Positions 15,312 through 22,821 are shown, counted from the stretch's first letter. The stretch: 25,044 nucleotides of DNA from an uncultured Lachnospiraceae bacterium (GCA_910586605.1 CAJUJR010000046.1:1-25044); one strand, 5' to 3'. A program made the numbers and translations. The notes: generated by a model not told the origin, from the letters alone.

Positions 15312-16192
15312 GTTAGTTCAATGCCATATTCATCTAATAATTTCTCCTGGTATTCAGGATTGTTTGAAGAACGTGTTAAATCATCGAAACGTTTATTAGA
15401 AACTAATAGGGCATTTAATTTATTAATACGTTCAATGCCGCGCTGCTCCCCGATTTTAATACCACGCTCAATACCACGTTTTTCTCCGCGCTGGTCTGCT
15501 TCATACATAAACTGGTTATAGTCGCGGATTGCTTTTTCGCGGGCTTCATATTCTAACCGTTTTTGTTTATCCTGGCTGATAACCTGTAGTTTTTGGTAAG
15601 CACTTGCAATATAAGGGTCTTTTGTGGCAATCATCTCAAACTCCTCCTTCCGTTCAGCGTTGATGAATTTTGCCCAGAGTAAGACATTATCACTGCTGTC
15701 TTTTAGTTCTTTTGGGAGCTTTGGAAGCTCCAGGACATGGAATTCCATTTTGTCTGTATAGATAAAATGGTGAGTGTCCTCCATAATGTGGAAGCATGAG
15801 TAAAAATTGGTTTCTTCCTTAAATAACATAAAATCAAGGATGCTGATGCTTACACATTTTTTGAATACATCATATTTTTGGCCCTGCTCAATTTGTTCTG
15901 AATACATTTTAGAAAGATAAAACAGGGCGCGGTCTGTCCAAACCTCTAATTTTGAAAGTTGGACTTCAATATCGATTTCAGTATCATTATTTAAAAGTAC
16001 TTTGACATCCAGGATGCCCAGTTTGTCTTCTTCATAGGTTTTTTGCAGTTCGTTCTTTAAAAGCAAAGTTTCTTTAATATCGTTTGGATTGAGTTTTAGG
16101 ATGGCGGATAAAAAACCTATCCGTGCTTTTTCATCTGACATGATTTCCTTAAAGGCAAAGTCAATCTTAGGTTTCATTAAAAAATCATTCAT
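15293..16192 (-). CDS. Rpn family PD-(D/E)XK nuclease/putative transposase
   Basis: 299 aa from ATG 16192; a TTG 9 nt further upstream is the alternative start. MKPKIDFAFKEIMSDEKARI at the N-terminus is the family hallmark (KxDxxFKxI). The nuclease core shows LDVKVLLNNDTEIDIEVQL with D62, E76 and Q78, the D-Xn-E-X-Q form of PD-(D/E)XK used by this family. The C-terminal third is charged, with repeats of RGxxRGIxxGI type (RGEKRGIERGIKIGEQRGI), which vary in number between copies. E. coli Rpn proteins promote RecA-independent recombination and DNA cleavage; many clostridia carry large numbers of copies. Its 5' leader recurs almost intact in the element at 23476, which supports mobility of the unit. 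Confidence 0.85.
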   Translation of the reverse strand: MNDFLMKPKIDFAFKEIMSDEKARIGFLSAILKLNPNDIKETLLLKNELQKTYEEDKLGILDVKVLLNNDTEIDIEVQLSKLEVWTDRALFYLSKMYSEQIEQGQKYDVFKKCVSISILDFMLFKEETNFYSCFHIMEDTHHFIYTDKMEFHVLELPKLPKELKDSSDNVLLWAKFINAERKEEFEMIATKDPYIASAYQKLQVISQDKQKRLEYEAREKAIRDYNQFMYEADQRGEKRGIERGIKIGEQRGIERINKLNALLVSNKRFDDLTRSSNNPEYQEKLLDEYGIELTWHPAI

Positions 16193-16194
16193 AG

Positions 16195-16262
16195 TTAGCA
16201 ACCCGCTCCCAGATGAGCAAAATGCGGATGCGCAAGCAGACGCAAAGAGCGCATAAGCGCGG
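16195..16262 (-). repeat. rpn leader repeat, copy A
   Basis: The 50 bp at 16213-16262 are an exact reverse-complement copy of 23538-23587, and similarity continues to TTAGCAACCC (16195-16204), the bases just before the rpn start codon. The segment can fold through ATGCGC/GCGCAT arms. It reads in the same orientation as rpn and stops being shared exactly at the start codon. Confidence 0.85.
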
Positions 16263-16293
16263 GTTTTGAGAAGAAAGACTTCTATACAAGGAA

Positions 16294-16333
16294 AGTTCTG
16301 AAGAATGCGGTGAAATCAGCATTCTTCGGAACT
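16294..16333 (-). terminator. 15-bp hairpin downstream of the defence operon
   Basis: AGTTCTGAAGAATGC (16294-16308) and GCATTCTTCGGAACT (16319-16333) pair with a single mismatch around a 10-nt loop. On the minus strand it lies about 85 nt beyond the DUF262 stop and is followed by TTTCCTTG. It most likely ends the defence operon before the rpn gene. Confidence 0.55.
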
Positions 16334-16416
16334 GTTTGGTGTTTAGGTGGTGTTTGAAGTTATGAAACAATATAATATAAAAATATTTGAGTATTAAAGA
16401 TACAATAAAAACGCTT

Positions 16417-17583
16417 TTATTCATTGATGTCAGGTTCCGCATTAGTAGAAGAACTGGATAATGCTGACATTTTATTATACAGAGAAGTTTGGATATTCTC
16501 TGTTTCGGGGGCATTGGAAAAAAGAAAATCTTTTAATACATTATACCTTATCATCCTGTTTGTATGCTTGTTTAATCCTTCTGAAGATGCTAATTTGTAT
16601 TTTTTTAACCAGTCAAAAATTCTTTTTTCGTCATCAGACACATTTAAAGACAAATCCATATTATTATCGAAAATAGAATATAATTTAACAAATTCAGCAA
16701 GTTGATTTTTAGTAGAGTCAGTTATATCTATTTTTTCACGTTGCATAAAAAACACTACTGAAAATAAAGAATACAATTGTGCTTTTCTTTTCAAGAATTT
16801 TAATATCTCATCTGAAACAAAAAAGTTTCTAATTAAATCTATAGCAGAAATAATGGCACATTTGTCATTTTCAGCATCAGTATAATTATTTTGCAAATCC
16901 TCATATGCTTGGTTTAAAGCACGTTGGTCAGTTTGGTCAATGATTCCTTGACGATATAAAAGGACTAAGCTTCCGCAAAATTCAACATCTTTCATACGTT
17001 TAATATCTGTATTATTGAATAGTTTATATTTTTCCCAAAATGGAAGTTCAGATAATTCCCTCGTTAATGCTGCAAAATCGCCAGATATACTATTGCGTTT
17101 TTCCTGGTCATTAAGGTTATAATCTGTTAAATTCAGCCTTCGGAACATATTAACAATATTTTCACGTGTTGCCCTTCTGTCAATTTCTATAATCATTAAT
17201 TTATAGTTCCAAAAAGCTTGGCGGGTCTTGGCGGGAAGATTTTTGAAAAACATATTTCCATAGGATTCTTTTGGTTCATCTTCCATTAAATATTGTTTTT
17301 TGAGTTTGAATTCATTTGATATGAAGCTGGTTATAGCTTTGATACGTTGTTGGCCATCAACAATGTGTATAATGGACTCCCCTGTTTCAGGGTCAGTTTC
17401 AGCGGGCCAAAAAAACAATTCTGGAATTATTAAATTAAGTAAAATAGTTTCAATTAGTCTAATCTTATCTTTTTCGCTCCATACAGCTCTGCGTTGATAA
17501 GTATTGTCTATGATTAAAGTTCCATTTCCATACATTTTATGGATTTCATTAATGGTTTTGTGATTGCTTGAAAAATTAAACAT
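16417..17583 (-). CDS. DUF262 (GmrS/ParB-like) protein, last gene of defence operon
   Basis: 388 aa from ATG 17583, chosen because GGAGG lies 6 nt upstream and the start overlaps the NTase stop (ATGTTTAA). The N-terminal ~200 residues are a DUF262 domain: TYQRRAVW at 28-35 and IVDGQQRIKAITSF with DGQQR at 76-80, the motif shared with ParB/Srx-like NTP-binding folds and with the GmrS half of GmrSD. The C-terminal ~190 residues are helical and show no HNH (DUF1524) nuclease motif, unlike full GmrSD restriction enzymes. In known systems DUF262 senses nucleotides or modified DNA and powers cleavage. Here it is fused by overlap to a nucleotidyltransferase and an m5C methyltransferase. Function in this setting is inference; the domain is clear. 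Confidence 0.85.
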   Translation of the reverse strand: MFNFSSNHKTINEIHKMYGNGTLIIDNTYQRRAVWSEKDKIRLIETILLNLIIPELFFWPAETDPETGESIIHIVDGQQRIKAITSFISNEFKLKKQYLMEDEPKESYGNMFFKNLPAKTRQAFWNYKLMIIEIDRRATRENIVNMFRRLNLTDYNLNDQEKRNSISGDFAALTRELSELPFWEKYKLFNNTDIKRMKDVEFCGSLVLLYRQGIIDQTDQRALNQAYEDLQNNYTDAENDKCAIISAIDLIRNFFVSDEILKFLKRKAQLYSLFSVVFFMQREKIDITDSTKNQLAEFVKLYSIFDNNMDLSLNVSDDEKRIFDWLKKYKLASSEGLNKHTNRMIRYNVLKDFLFSNAPETENIQTSLYNKMSALSSSSTNAEPDINE

Positions 17584-18196
17584 TTCTTTCCTCCATTCTT
17601 TGTTTTGCAAGACTAATTCCACCAATTTGATATTCCTCTAAGTCTTCCCAGGAACGGTAGATTCTATATGTAATAGGGTGTACAATCTGTAGTTCATCTT
17701 GCAACTTTATGTTGATGGGCGAAATATTGGAAAACCATTTTTCTCTAATTGGGTCAAGTTCTAAAATATCTTTTTCGTTAATAAATCCTCTGAAAATAGA
17801 ACTGGTAATTCTTTGGTAGGGTCGAACATATTGATTTCGTTTAATATTTCGCAATTCATCCCATAATAACCGATACCATTTCTCTGAAACAATTGCAATG
17901 TCGATGTCAGAGGACTTGCTTTCTGGCGTTTCTTCATGAAATGGATGAAGTAGTTTGTCTGGCGAAAGGCTGTACCCTGTTTTTGCGCTTCCGACCATTT
18001 GAAGGCTATGAAAACTAATTTGGAGCTGAGAAGAAACTATTTCATAAAACCTATCAAGTTTATCTAAAACCTCATCGGAAGGAGTATGTAAGTAATCCAC
18101 AAAGTACCAGTTATGAGATTTCACAATATGTTTAATAAAAAATTCTTTTGGAGATAGTTCTATAAGGTCTTTTTTTAGATTTTCTTGATTAATCAT
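17576..18196 (-). CDS. pol-beta-like nucleotidyltransferase
   Basis: 206 aa. MVGSAKTGYSLSP (G69-S70...) followed by SSDIDIAIVSE with D97 and D99 is the nucleotidyltransferase signature: GS on the phosphate-binding turn and DxD for the two metals. The insertion between GS and DxD (LSPDKLLHPFHEETPESK) is longer than in MNT antitoxins and resembles the spacing of larger NTases. A third acidic residue is not obvious (E/D in DILELDP at ~155-165 is a candidate). The protein is too short for a CBASS cyclase, which usually exceeds 300 aa, and no CBASS effector or Cap2/Cap3 is nearby. It overlaps the methyltransferase upstream (ATGATTAA) and DUF262 downstream (ATGTTTAA) by 8 nt each. It could transfer a nucleotide to protein, tRNA or a small molecule. 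Confidence 0.75.
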   Translation of the reverse strand: MINQENLKKDLIELSPKEFFIKHIVKSHNWYFVDYLHTPSDEVLDKLDRFYEIVSSQLQISFHSLQMVGSAKTGYSLSPDKLLHPFHEETPESKSSDIDIAIVSEKWYRLLWDELRNIKRNQYVRPYQRITSSIFRGFINEKDILELDPIREKWFSNISPINIKLQDELQIVHPITYRIYRSWEDLEEYQIGGISLAKQRMEERNV

Positions 18197-19292
18197 ACAT
18201 TTCTCCTATCGTATTAAAAAAGTTAGACAGCCATGTGTGCAAATCGGTAGCAATTCCACGGGCTAACAAATATGGAACGCCATTCCCTACCATTTTAAAT
18301 TTGGTTGAAAGAGATAAGTCCGGTAGGATATCAAAAGCAGTTGGCAAAGATTGAAGTGCTAATGCTTCCGAAACACTGATTCTCCGGGGATAATATGGGT
18401 GAAGGTGTACTTCATTATTGCCATAAGCTGCAGTTGGTGAAAAACGCCATCTGTGTAAACGTTTGAATGATTTCCGAGAGGTATCTCCTTCTGCAATCGT
18501 ATAAAATCGTTCTGTATTTTTAACTGAAAATTTATCCAGGGCATTTGGGTGGTTTAAAACATCATTTTTCTTAAACCAGTATTCTACAGTTAATTCTGGC
18601 ACTAATCCTGATGGCATGACACTGAATGAATTTTCTCCAAAGGTGTTTTGTTTCGGCCAATCTAATTGTAATATATTATTCAAATCATATTGTTTGCTTT
18701 TGCCAAACTGATAGTGAATACGTCTGCCAAAAAAATCCCTTTTAAACCCTATCAAGACAAGTCTGTCACGGTTTTGTGGCGTTCCATATTCCAGAGCATT
18801 TTCAATTGAATCAAATAAAGAGTAACCGGCTCTGTATAAGCGTTTTTTTATCAATTCATAAAATTCTTTATGCTTTTTGGTTTGAAAAAGTCCTTTAACA
18901 TTTTCAAGTACAAAAAAATCAGGTTTCCGCTTAATTATAAGATTTACATAAATGTTTGTTAGCTGTCCGTTTTTCCCATCACTTCCCGCATTTTTTCCTG
19001 CGGCCGAAAAATCGGGGCAGGGCGGTCCGCCAACAAATCCTATTATACGGTTTTTTTTAGTATAGTAATCTGGAAAATAAAAATTCCAAAGCGCATCATC
19101 TAAAAAATCAGAAACACTTTTATTACTATATCCGTAGACAGGTATATGATAACTATTCCTTCTTGCATATTGGTACGCTTGAAGGAATAGTGGATTAAAT
19201 TCATTTACAAAAGCAATATTGAACCCCGCCTGTTCAAATCCCAGGTCAAGCAAGCCTAATCCTGCAAAAAAAGAAAAAATATCGACTTGCAT
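18189..19292 (-). CDS. DNA cytosine-5 methyltransferase (second, PCP subfamily)
   Basis: 367 aa. m5C motifs in order: I FFAGLGLLDLGFEQAGF (8-24, SAM binding); IV GGPPCPDFSAAGKN with catalytic C92; VI ENVKG (E130); VIII QNRDRLVLIGF; IX RRISVSEALALQSLP; X GNGVPYLLARGIA near the C-terminus. The catalytic loop is PPCPDFS, not the usual PPCQPFS seen in the first methyltransferase of this island, so the two belong to different subfamilies and probably recognise different sites. Its ribosome site AGGAGG lies in a 28-nt gap after the restriction gene, whereas it overlaps the NTase gene, so it groups with NTase-DUF262. It could be a self-protecting modification or a second specificity for the restriction unit. 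Confidence 0.9.
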   Translation of the reverse strand: MQVDIFSFFAGLGLLDLGFEQAGFNIAFVNEFNPLFLQAYQYARRNSYHIPVYGYSNKSVSDFLDDALWNFYFPDYYTKKNRIIGFVGGPPCPDFSAAGKNAGSDGKNGQLTNIYVNLIIKRKPDFFVLENVKGLFQTKKHKEFYELIKKRLYRAGYSLFDSIENALEYGTPQNRDRLVLIGFKRDFFGRRIHYQFGKSKQYDLNNILQLDWPKQNTFGENSFSVMPSGLVPELTVEYWFKKNDVLNHPNALDKFSVKNTERFYTIAEGDTSRKSFKRLHRWRFSPTAAYGNNEVHLHPYYPRRISVSEALALQSLPTAFDILPDLSLSTKFKMVGNGVPYLLARGIATDLHTWLSNFFNTIGEMYD

Positions 19293-19320
19293 ACGAAATG
19301 CCTCCTAAAAATAGTATGTA

Positions 19321-20058
19321 TTATTCTCCGGAATTAAACTTAACAAGTTTTTCCCAATCAATACTGCCATCTTCTGTGCAAAAATTATTTGAAAACTCAC
19401 GGACTAACCGGTTCGATGCTTTCATATAACTTTCTTGAAAGCGTGCCACATATTTTTCCGGCAAGTCACCCATATATTCAATTAGTTTAATATAGAAGTC
19501 CTCTTCACCCGTAAGTTTCCACCAAAAATTTTTTCCGGCAAGTTCCTGGTATATTTTTGGTTTTCCGCGCCCGGAATCTTTTTTCTTTCCATAGCAGTAG
19601 CCTATATAGGCTTCATAGCGGGCTTTGGCCTGCTGTGCCAGCTTTGAGGCAGCCATGAAGTTTTGTTCCTGTCTTTTTTTACTGTCAGCATTAAATACAG
19701 AAGGGCCGCTTTTAACAGCAATAGCCGCTATGGTATTGTTTTCATTGTCCTGGATCATAATATCAATGCCTTCCGCTAAAGCTTTGTTTCCATTGCTGGC
19801 CGCTATAGCGACAGGTTCGAAAAAGCAGTTGCCGAAGATAGTTTCTTCACTGGAGCTTACAAATGCTGTAAGGACAGAATCAACAATATCTGATGCGCTT
19901 TGCATTGCTTTGGCACGATACAGGTATGGATTCTTGCGTTTCATTACTTTGTTTATATTTAAGGTATCTATTTTACTGATAAGGCTTCCGTAAAAAGAGT
20001 CAAGAGCCTGTGCGATAGCCTGCACGATTGCCTGTTCATTGTATGTTTTGTTTTCCAA
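19321..20058 (-). CDS. PmeII-family type II restriction endonuclease
   Basis: 245 aa from TTG 20058, chosen because AGGAGG lies 8 nt upstream; the GTG at 20067 overlaps that ribosome site. Typical family landmarks: NPYLYRAKAMQSASDIVDSV (43-62), SSSEETIFGN (68-77), EGIDIMI with D99, and AIAVKSGPSVFNADS with K116 followed by the conserved SGP turn, which form the nuclease centre of the PD-(D/E)XK kind. An acidic residue directly two before the lysine is replaced by A114, so E72 or E81 may complete the site. It starts inside the last 23 nt of the first methyltransferase gene, the classic layout of a restriction-modification pair. Family recognised by pattern; the DNA site is unknown. Confidence 0.8.
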   Translation of the reverse strand: MENKTYNEQAIVQAIAQALDSFYGSLISKIDTLNINKVMKRKNPYLYRAKAMQSASDIVDSVLTAFVSSSEETIFGNCFFEPVAIAASNGNKALAEGIDIMIQDNENNTIAAIAVKSGPSVFNADSKKRQEQNFMAASKLAQQAKARYEAYIGYCYGKKKDSGRGKPKIYQELAGKNFWWKLTGEEDFYIKLIEYMGDLPEKYVARFQESYMKASNRLVREFSNNFCTEDGSIDWEKLVKFNSGE

Positions 20059-21241
20059 TGCAATCACCTCCTAATTCAATGGCATGTTTTATCCGGCTGT
20101 GGATGTTTGTCCCACGGAAACGTTTTGTTTGGATGGCTGCGTTATGGTCGGCAACCGCGATGATTGCTTTTCTAAGGGCAACAGCTAAACCCACAGGTAC
20201 AGCATTGCCGATCTGCCTGTATTTTGCGGCGGTTGTCCCCATAAATTCCCATTTATCTGGGAATTGCTGTATCCGGGCATATTCCTGGATGCTAAGTGGA
20301 CGGTTCTGTGTAGGATGGCACATCATAGTTGCCTTTTGGACAGGCGATGTGACTAGGGTAGGGGAAGGTTGGTTAAAAGAAAGCCTTCTGTAAAAGCCGA
20401 CTTTACCCCCGCCGGATTCATAGGCGCCGCCCATAGCCTGCCTGATTAGTTCCGGCGGTAGGCTGCGCCAATTCCCACTTTCAGGCACCAGTTTTAGGAA
20501 TTCTAAACGATTATTGCTAAAGGGGGTGTATTCTCCGCAATCGTATTCCAAATCTTTGATGTGGTCATTTAAAGTCTGCCAGCGGTAACTGCCGTCCTGG
20601 TGCATTTGAAAATGTGTAGGCATGGGAAGGAAAATATCTTCGTTGTCTCTGCTGCCGATTAATACAAAGCGTTCACGGAATTGCGGCACGCCGTAATTAA
20701 CGGCATCCAATATCCCATATACTGTTTTATAGCCTAATTTTCTAAATTCTGAAAGGATGACGTCAAGCACTGTCCCCAGTTTTTGTTCAGGGTCTTCCTT
20801 ATCGCGTTCAGGAAGGGGCACATGTTTTAATGGGGCAGACATAATCCCTTTTACATTTTCCATTATAAAAAATCTTGGGCGTATGTAATCGATCATCCGT
20901 ATGAAATCCATAAATAAGCTGCCACGGGGGTCATTGATGCCCAGCCGTTTCCCTGCTGTGGAGAATGGCTGACAGGGTGGACCGCCGCAGATTAAGAATG
21001 GTTCTCCAGGGGACAAGCGGGTGAAATCCAATAATTGCTGGGGCTGGATTCCACGGATATCACCTTCTATAACATTATGCCCGTTTTTCCGCATTGTAGC
21101 CGCACAGGAAGGGTCAAAGTCCTGTCCGACAGCTACGTTTAGCCCAGCTTTTTCCAATCCAATATCAAGCCCCATGGCCCCAGAAAACAGGGATATGGCA
21201 TCCCTATTTTCGGTATTGTCTTTATATTGCAAAATATTCAT
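20036..21241 (-). CDS. DNA cytosine-5 methyltransferase (first, PCQ type)
   Basis: 401 aa with GGAGG 6 nt before the ATG. Motifs: I ISLFSGAMGLDIGLEKAGL (16-34); IV GGPPCQPFSTAGKR with catalytic C90; VI ENVKG; VIII QFRERFVLIGS; IX RPLSIQEYARIQQFPDKW; X QIGNAVPVGLAVAL. All are canonical for m5C enzymes, and the target-recognition region lies between VIII and IX (about 205-320). The restriction endonuclease gene overlaps its end by 23 nt, so it is very likely the cognate protecting methylase. The small XRE gene ends 12 nt upstream, as expected for a controller gene in a restriction-modification operon. Confidence 0.93.
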   Translation of the reverse strand: MNILQYKDNTENRDAISLFSGAMGLDIGLEKAGLNVAVGQDFDPSCAATMRKNGHNVIEGDIRGIQPQQLLDFTRLSPGEPFLICGGPPCQPFSTAGKRLGINDPRGSLFMDFIRMIDYIRPRFFIMENVKGIMSAPLKHVPLPERDKEDPEQKLGTVLDVILSEFRKLGYKTVYGILDAVNYGVPQFRERFVLIGSRDNEDIFLPMPTHFQMHQDGSYRWQTLNDHIKDLEYDCGEYTPFSNNRLEFLKLVPESGNWRSLPPELIRQAMGGAYESGGGKVGFYRRLSFNQPSPTLVTSPVQKATMMCHPTQNRPLSIQEYARIQQFPDKWEFMGTTAAKYRQIGNAVPVGLAVALRKAIIAVADHNAAIQTKRFRGTNIHSRIKHAIELGGDCIGKQNIQ

Positions 21242-21253
21242 TTAAATCCTCCA

Positions 21254-21642
21254 TCAGACTTTATCCCCATTAGGGAGGATAAAATTCCTTTCAAAAGTAC
21301 AGTACAAAACATGGGCAATGTCTTCCAGATCACGGATTGTAAAACTTTCTCTTTTCATCTTTGAATTAAAATTCTGGGGTGTAGTTCCAATGTGCCGCGC
21401 TAGAGCGTGTTTGAAAATTCATTCAGGGAACTTTTAGTTCCTTACAATCTGCACTCCCCACTTTGTGCTATATTTAACTCAAATTTAGTCAATGTAGCCC
21501 GCTACACCTCCTAAATTTGAGTCAAATCTCCCACAAAGTGTGACGCATATCTTGTAAAAAGCAATTTTCAAACACGCTCTAATCCAGCAACGCTGATATT
21601 TGAACGGACACATAATACCTTTATCTGCTCTGAAATATTCAT
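21254..21642 (-). pseudogene. small XRE-type regulator split by a MITE
   Basis: Read on the minus strand from ATG 21642 the gene starts MNISEQIKVLCVRSNISVAG and then runs into the inserted element, giving a stop five codons later. Removing the element with one copy of its TA target restores an exact 69-aa frame: ...AGLARHIGTTPQNFNSKMKR... ending at TGA 21256-21254. This is a complete XRE helix-turn-helix domain of the size of restriction-modification controller (C) proteins. It lies between vsr and the first methyltransferase in the same direction. The start has only a weak upstream AAGAAG site. Loss of a controller would be expected to change timing or level of methylase/nuclease expression. 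Confidence 0.9.
21401..21581. mobile_element. 181-bp palindromic MITE inserted at TA
   Basis: The ends TAGAGCGTGTTTGAAAATT (21401-21419) and AATTTTCAAACACGCTCTA (21563-21581) are perfect 19-bp inverted repeats including the TA target duplication, as for IS630/mariner-type elements. Inside, CACTTTGTG, CTCAAATTTAG and TGTAGC are mirrored by CTAAATTTGAG, CACAAAGTG and GCTACA around a centre near 21499, so the whole element can fold into one long hairpin. There is no ORF, so it must be moved in trans. A decayed end of the same family is at 4564. Confidence 0.9.
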
Positions 21643-21691
21643 AAGGGTACTTCTTGATAAAACTAACAATTATTTTGATGTTATAAAAATA

Positions 21692-22165
21692 TTATTTTAT
21701 GTTATCAACACAGTCCATCTCCAAATCAATTGTATCATCAGAAACTCCAATTTGCAACTCAAACCGTAAATCATCAATGGCCTCAATACATCCAGAAATG
21801 TTCTTTAAAATGTCCTGCCCCCAAAAATGGATAGGCACCCAGTCCATTGCTATTAGTTTTAAATCGGCCTCCCGGTCACGTGCCATATTACGTTCTATTT
21901 TCTTAATCCAGTAGTCTTTGTTTCTGCCAAGCTGTTGTTTCTTTACCTCCCAATTATACCCATGAAAAAATTCACTGTCGCAAAATATAGCAATTTTATA
22001 TTTTGTTATAGCAATATCGGGGGAACCAGGCAGGGCTTTATAATTCTTTCTGTACCGGTAGCCCTTATGCCATAGAGCTTTGCGTAATGCTATTTCAATC
22101 TTTGTATCTTTGCTTTTGATATGGCTCATTGTGCGGCTTCGTTGTTCAGGCGTCATTGTATCCAT
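21692..22165 (-). CDS. very short patch repair (Vsr)-type endonuclease
   Basis: 157 aa from ATG 22165 (GAAAGGGG about 7 nt upstream). MTPEQRSRTMSHIKSKDTK is the highly conserved Vsr N-terminus that contacts the T:G mismatch region. GYRYRKNYKALPGSPDIAI supplies the catalytic D50 in the PD strand, followed by KIAIFCDSEFFHGYNW. In E. coli-type Vsr the latter reads FVHGCFWHxH; here CDSEFFHGY replaces it, a divergent subgroup. DYWIKKIERNMARD is also conserved. Vsr nicks next to T:G mismatches formed when 5-methylcytosine deaminates, so its placement with two m5C methyltransferases fits repair of their mutagenic by-product. It is the first gene of the island in transcription order. Confidence 0.88.
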   Translation of the reverse strand: MDTMTPEQRSRTMSHIKSKDTKIEIALRKALWHKGYRYRKNYKALPGSPDIAITKYKIAIFCDSEFFHGYNWEVKKQQLGRNKDYWIKKIERNMARDREADLKLIAMDWVPIHFWGQDILKNISGCIEAIDDLRFELQIGVSDDTIDLEMDCVDNIK

Positions 22166-22553
22166 AAAAGCCCCTTTCAATATATTTGGTTTATAAATAG
22201 GCTTGGTTTGTTGTTTTGTATCAATCATACAGCAAAAAGTGGTTAAATGGAAGATTGAATATTTTTGATAGATTTTGTATGAACGACTAACAAAAGATAG
22301 CAGACAGTTAATTTTGGTATGTCTGCTATCTCTAGGATTTCTGTTTTTTCTTTGGGGATTATTGTGATTCGTATCCTCCTTTTCTTTTGGTACGGACATT
22401 TTAAATCGGGTTTGGGATAATAGCAAGTTGGTTCTGTGCCATAAACTGCACAAACATTTCGGTCGATTGTTGTTCAGTATTTTGGGGATTTTGGCTTGCT
22501 ATTCTGTACAGACAGAGTGAACTTGTACCTACCAAAACGAAGGAGGCATACAT
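22166..22553. other. region upstream of vsr with gene remnants
   Basis: No intact gene. On the minus strand a frame ending NTEQQSTEMFVQFMAQNQLA (stop near 22401) looks like the tail of a lost protein. A second short frame after AAAAGGAGG near 22370 reads PKEKTEILEIADIPKLTVCY and stops soon. A hairpin lies within it at 22295-22331. I could not name either piece; they suggest remains of an integrated element. No convincing vsr promoter was found. Confidence 0.4.
22295..22331. repeat. 12-bp perfect inverted repeat
   Basis: AGATAGCAGACA (22295-22306) and TGTCTGCTATCT (22320-22331) flank a 13-nt spacer. On the minus strand it is followed by TTTTGTT, so it could terminate transcription coming from the remnant upstream of vsr. 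Confidence 0.55.
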
Positions 22554-22715
22554 ATGCAGATGGATATCAAATTTGAACTGAAAATAAAACAAAGGCTAAA
22601 ATTGGCGGAAGAGATCGCCACAGCTCCGCATTTTAATTCTGGAAAATGTGGAATTACGATGAGTGGCATGTTATACTGTTTATATCTTTGTGGATGGCAA
22701 ACAGGTGTTTTGTAG
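22554..22715 (+). CDS. small hypothetical protein, possibly truncated
   Basis: 53 aa from ATG 22554 with a very good ribosome site AGGAGG (22541-22546), 7 nt upstream. The first half, MDIKFELKIKQRLKLAEEIA, is a credible amphipathic, coding-like segment of the kind found in small proteins of clostridial conjugative elements. The second half (HFNSGKCGITMSGMLYCLYL) looks unlike it and may result from a frameshift. Not recognised as a known family. Confidence 0.4.
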   Translation: MQMDIKFELKIKQRLKLAEEIATAPHFNSGKCGITMSGMLYCLYLCGWQTGVL

Positions 22716-22821
22716 ATGCAATGATAGTAGAAGAATTATTGCAATAGATTTGAACCGATAACTTTTAATTTACCGGGAAATCGAGAGGATATGTCTTTTG
22801 GATAGGAAGGAGAGCAGTATT

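Noticed and set aside
16417..18196. NTase + DUF262 as a CBASS system
   Set aside because: The NTase is only 206 aa, and no CBASS effector, Cap2 or Cap3 gene is present; DUF262 is not a known CBASS effector.
17576..18196. NTase as an MNT/HEPN toxin-antitoxin pair
   Set aside because: The partner is a 388-aa DUF262 protein with no HEPN RxxxxH motif, and the GS-DxD spacing is longer than in MNT proteins.
21401..21581. CRISPR or tRNA-like origin for the palindromic sequence
   Set aside because: It is a single unit with inverted, not direct, repeats and no spacer series; the terminal repeats and TA target identify it as a MITE.
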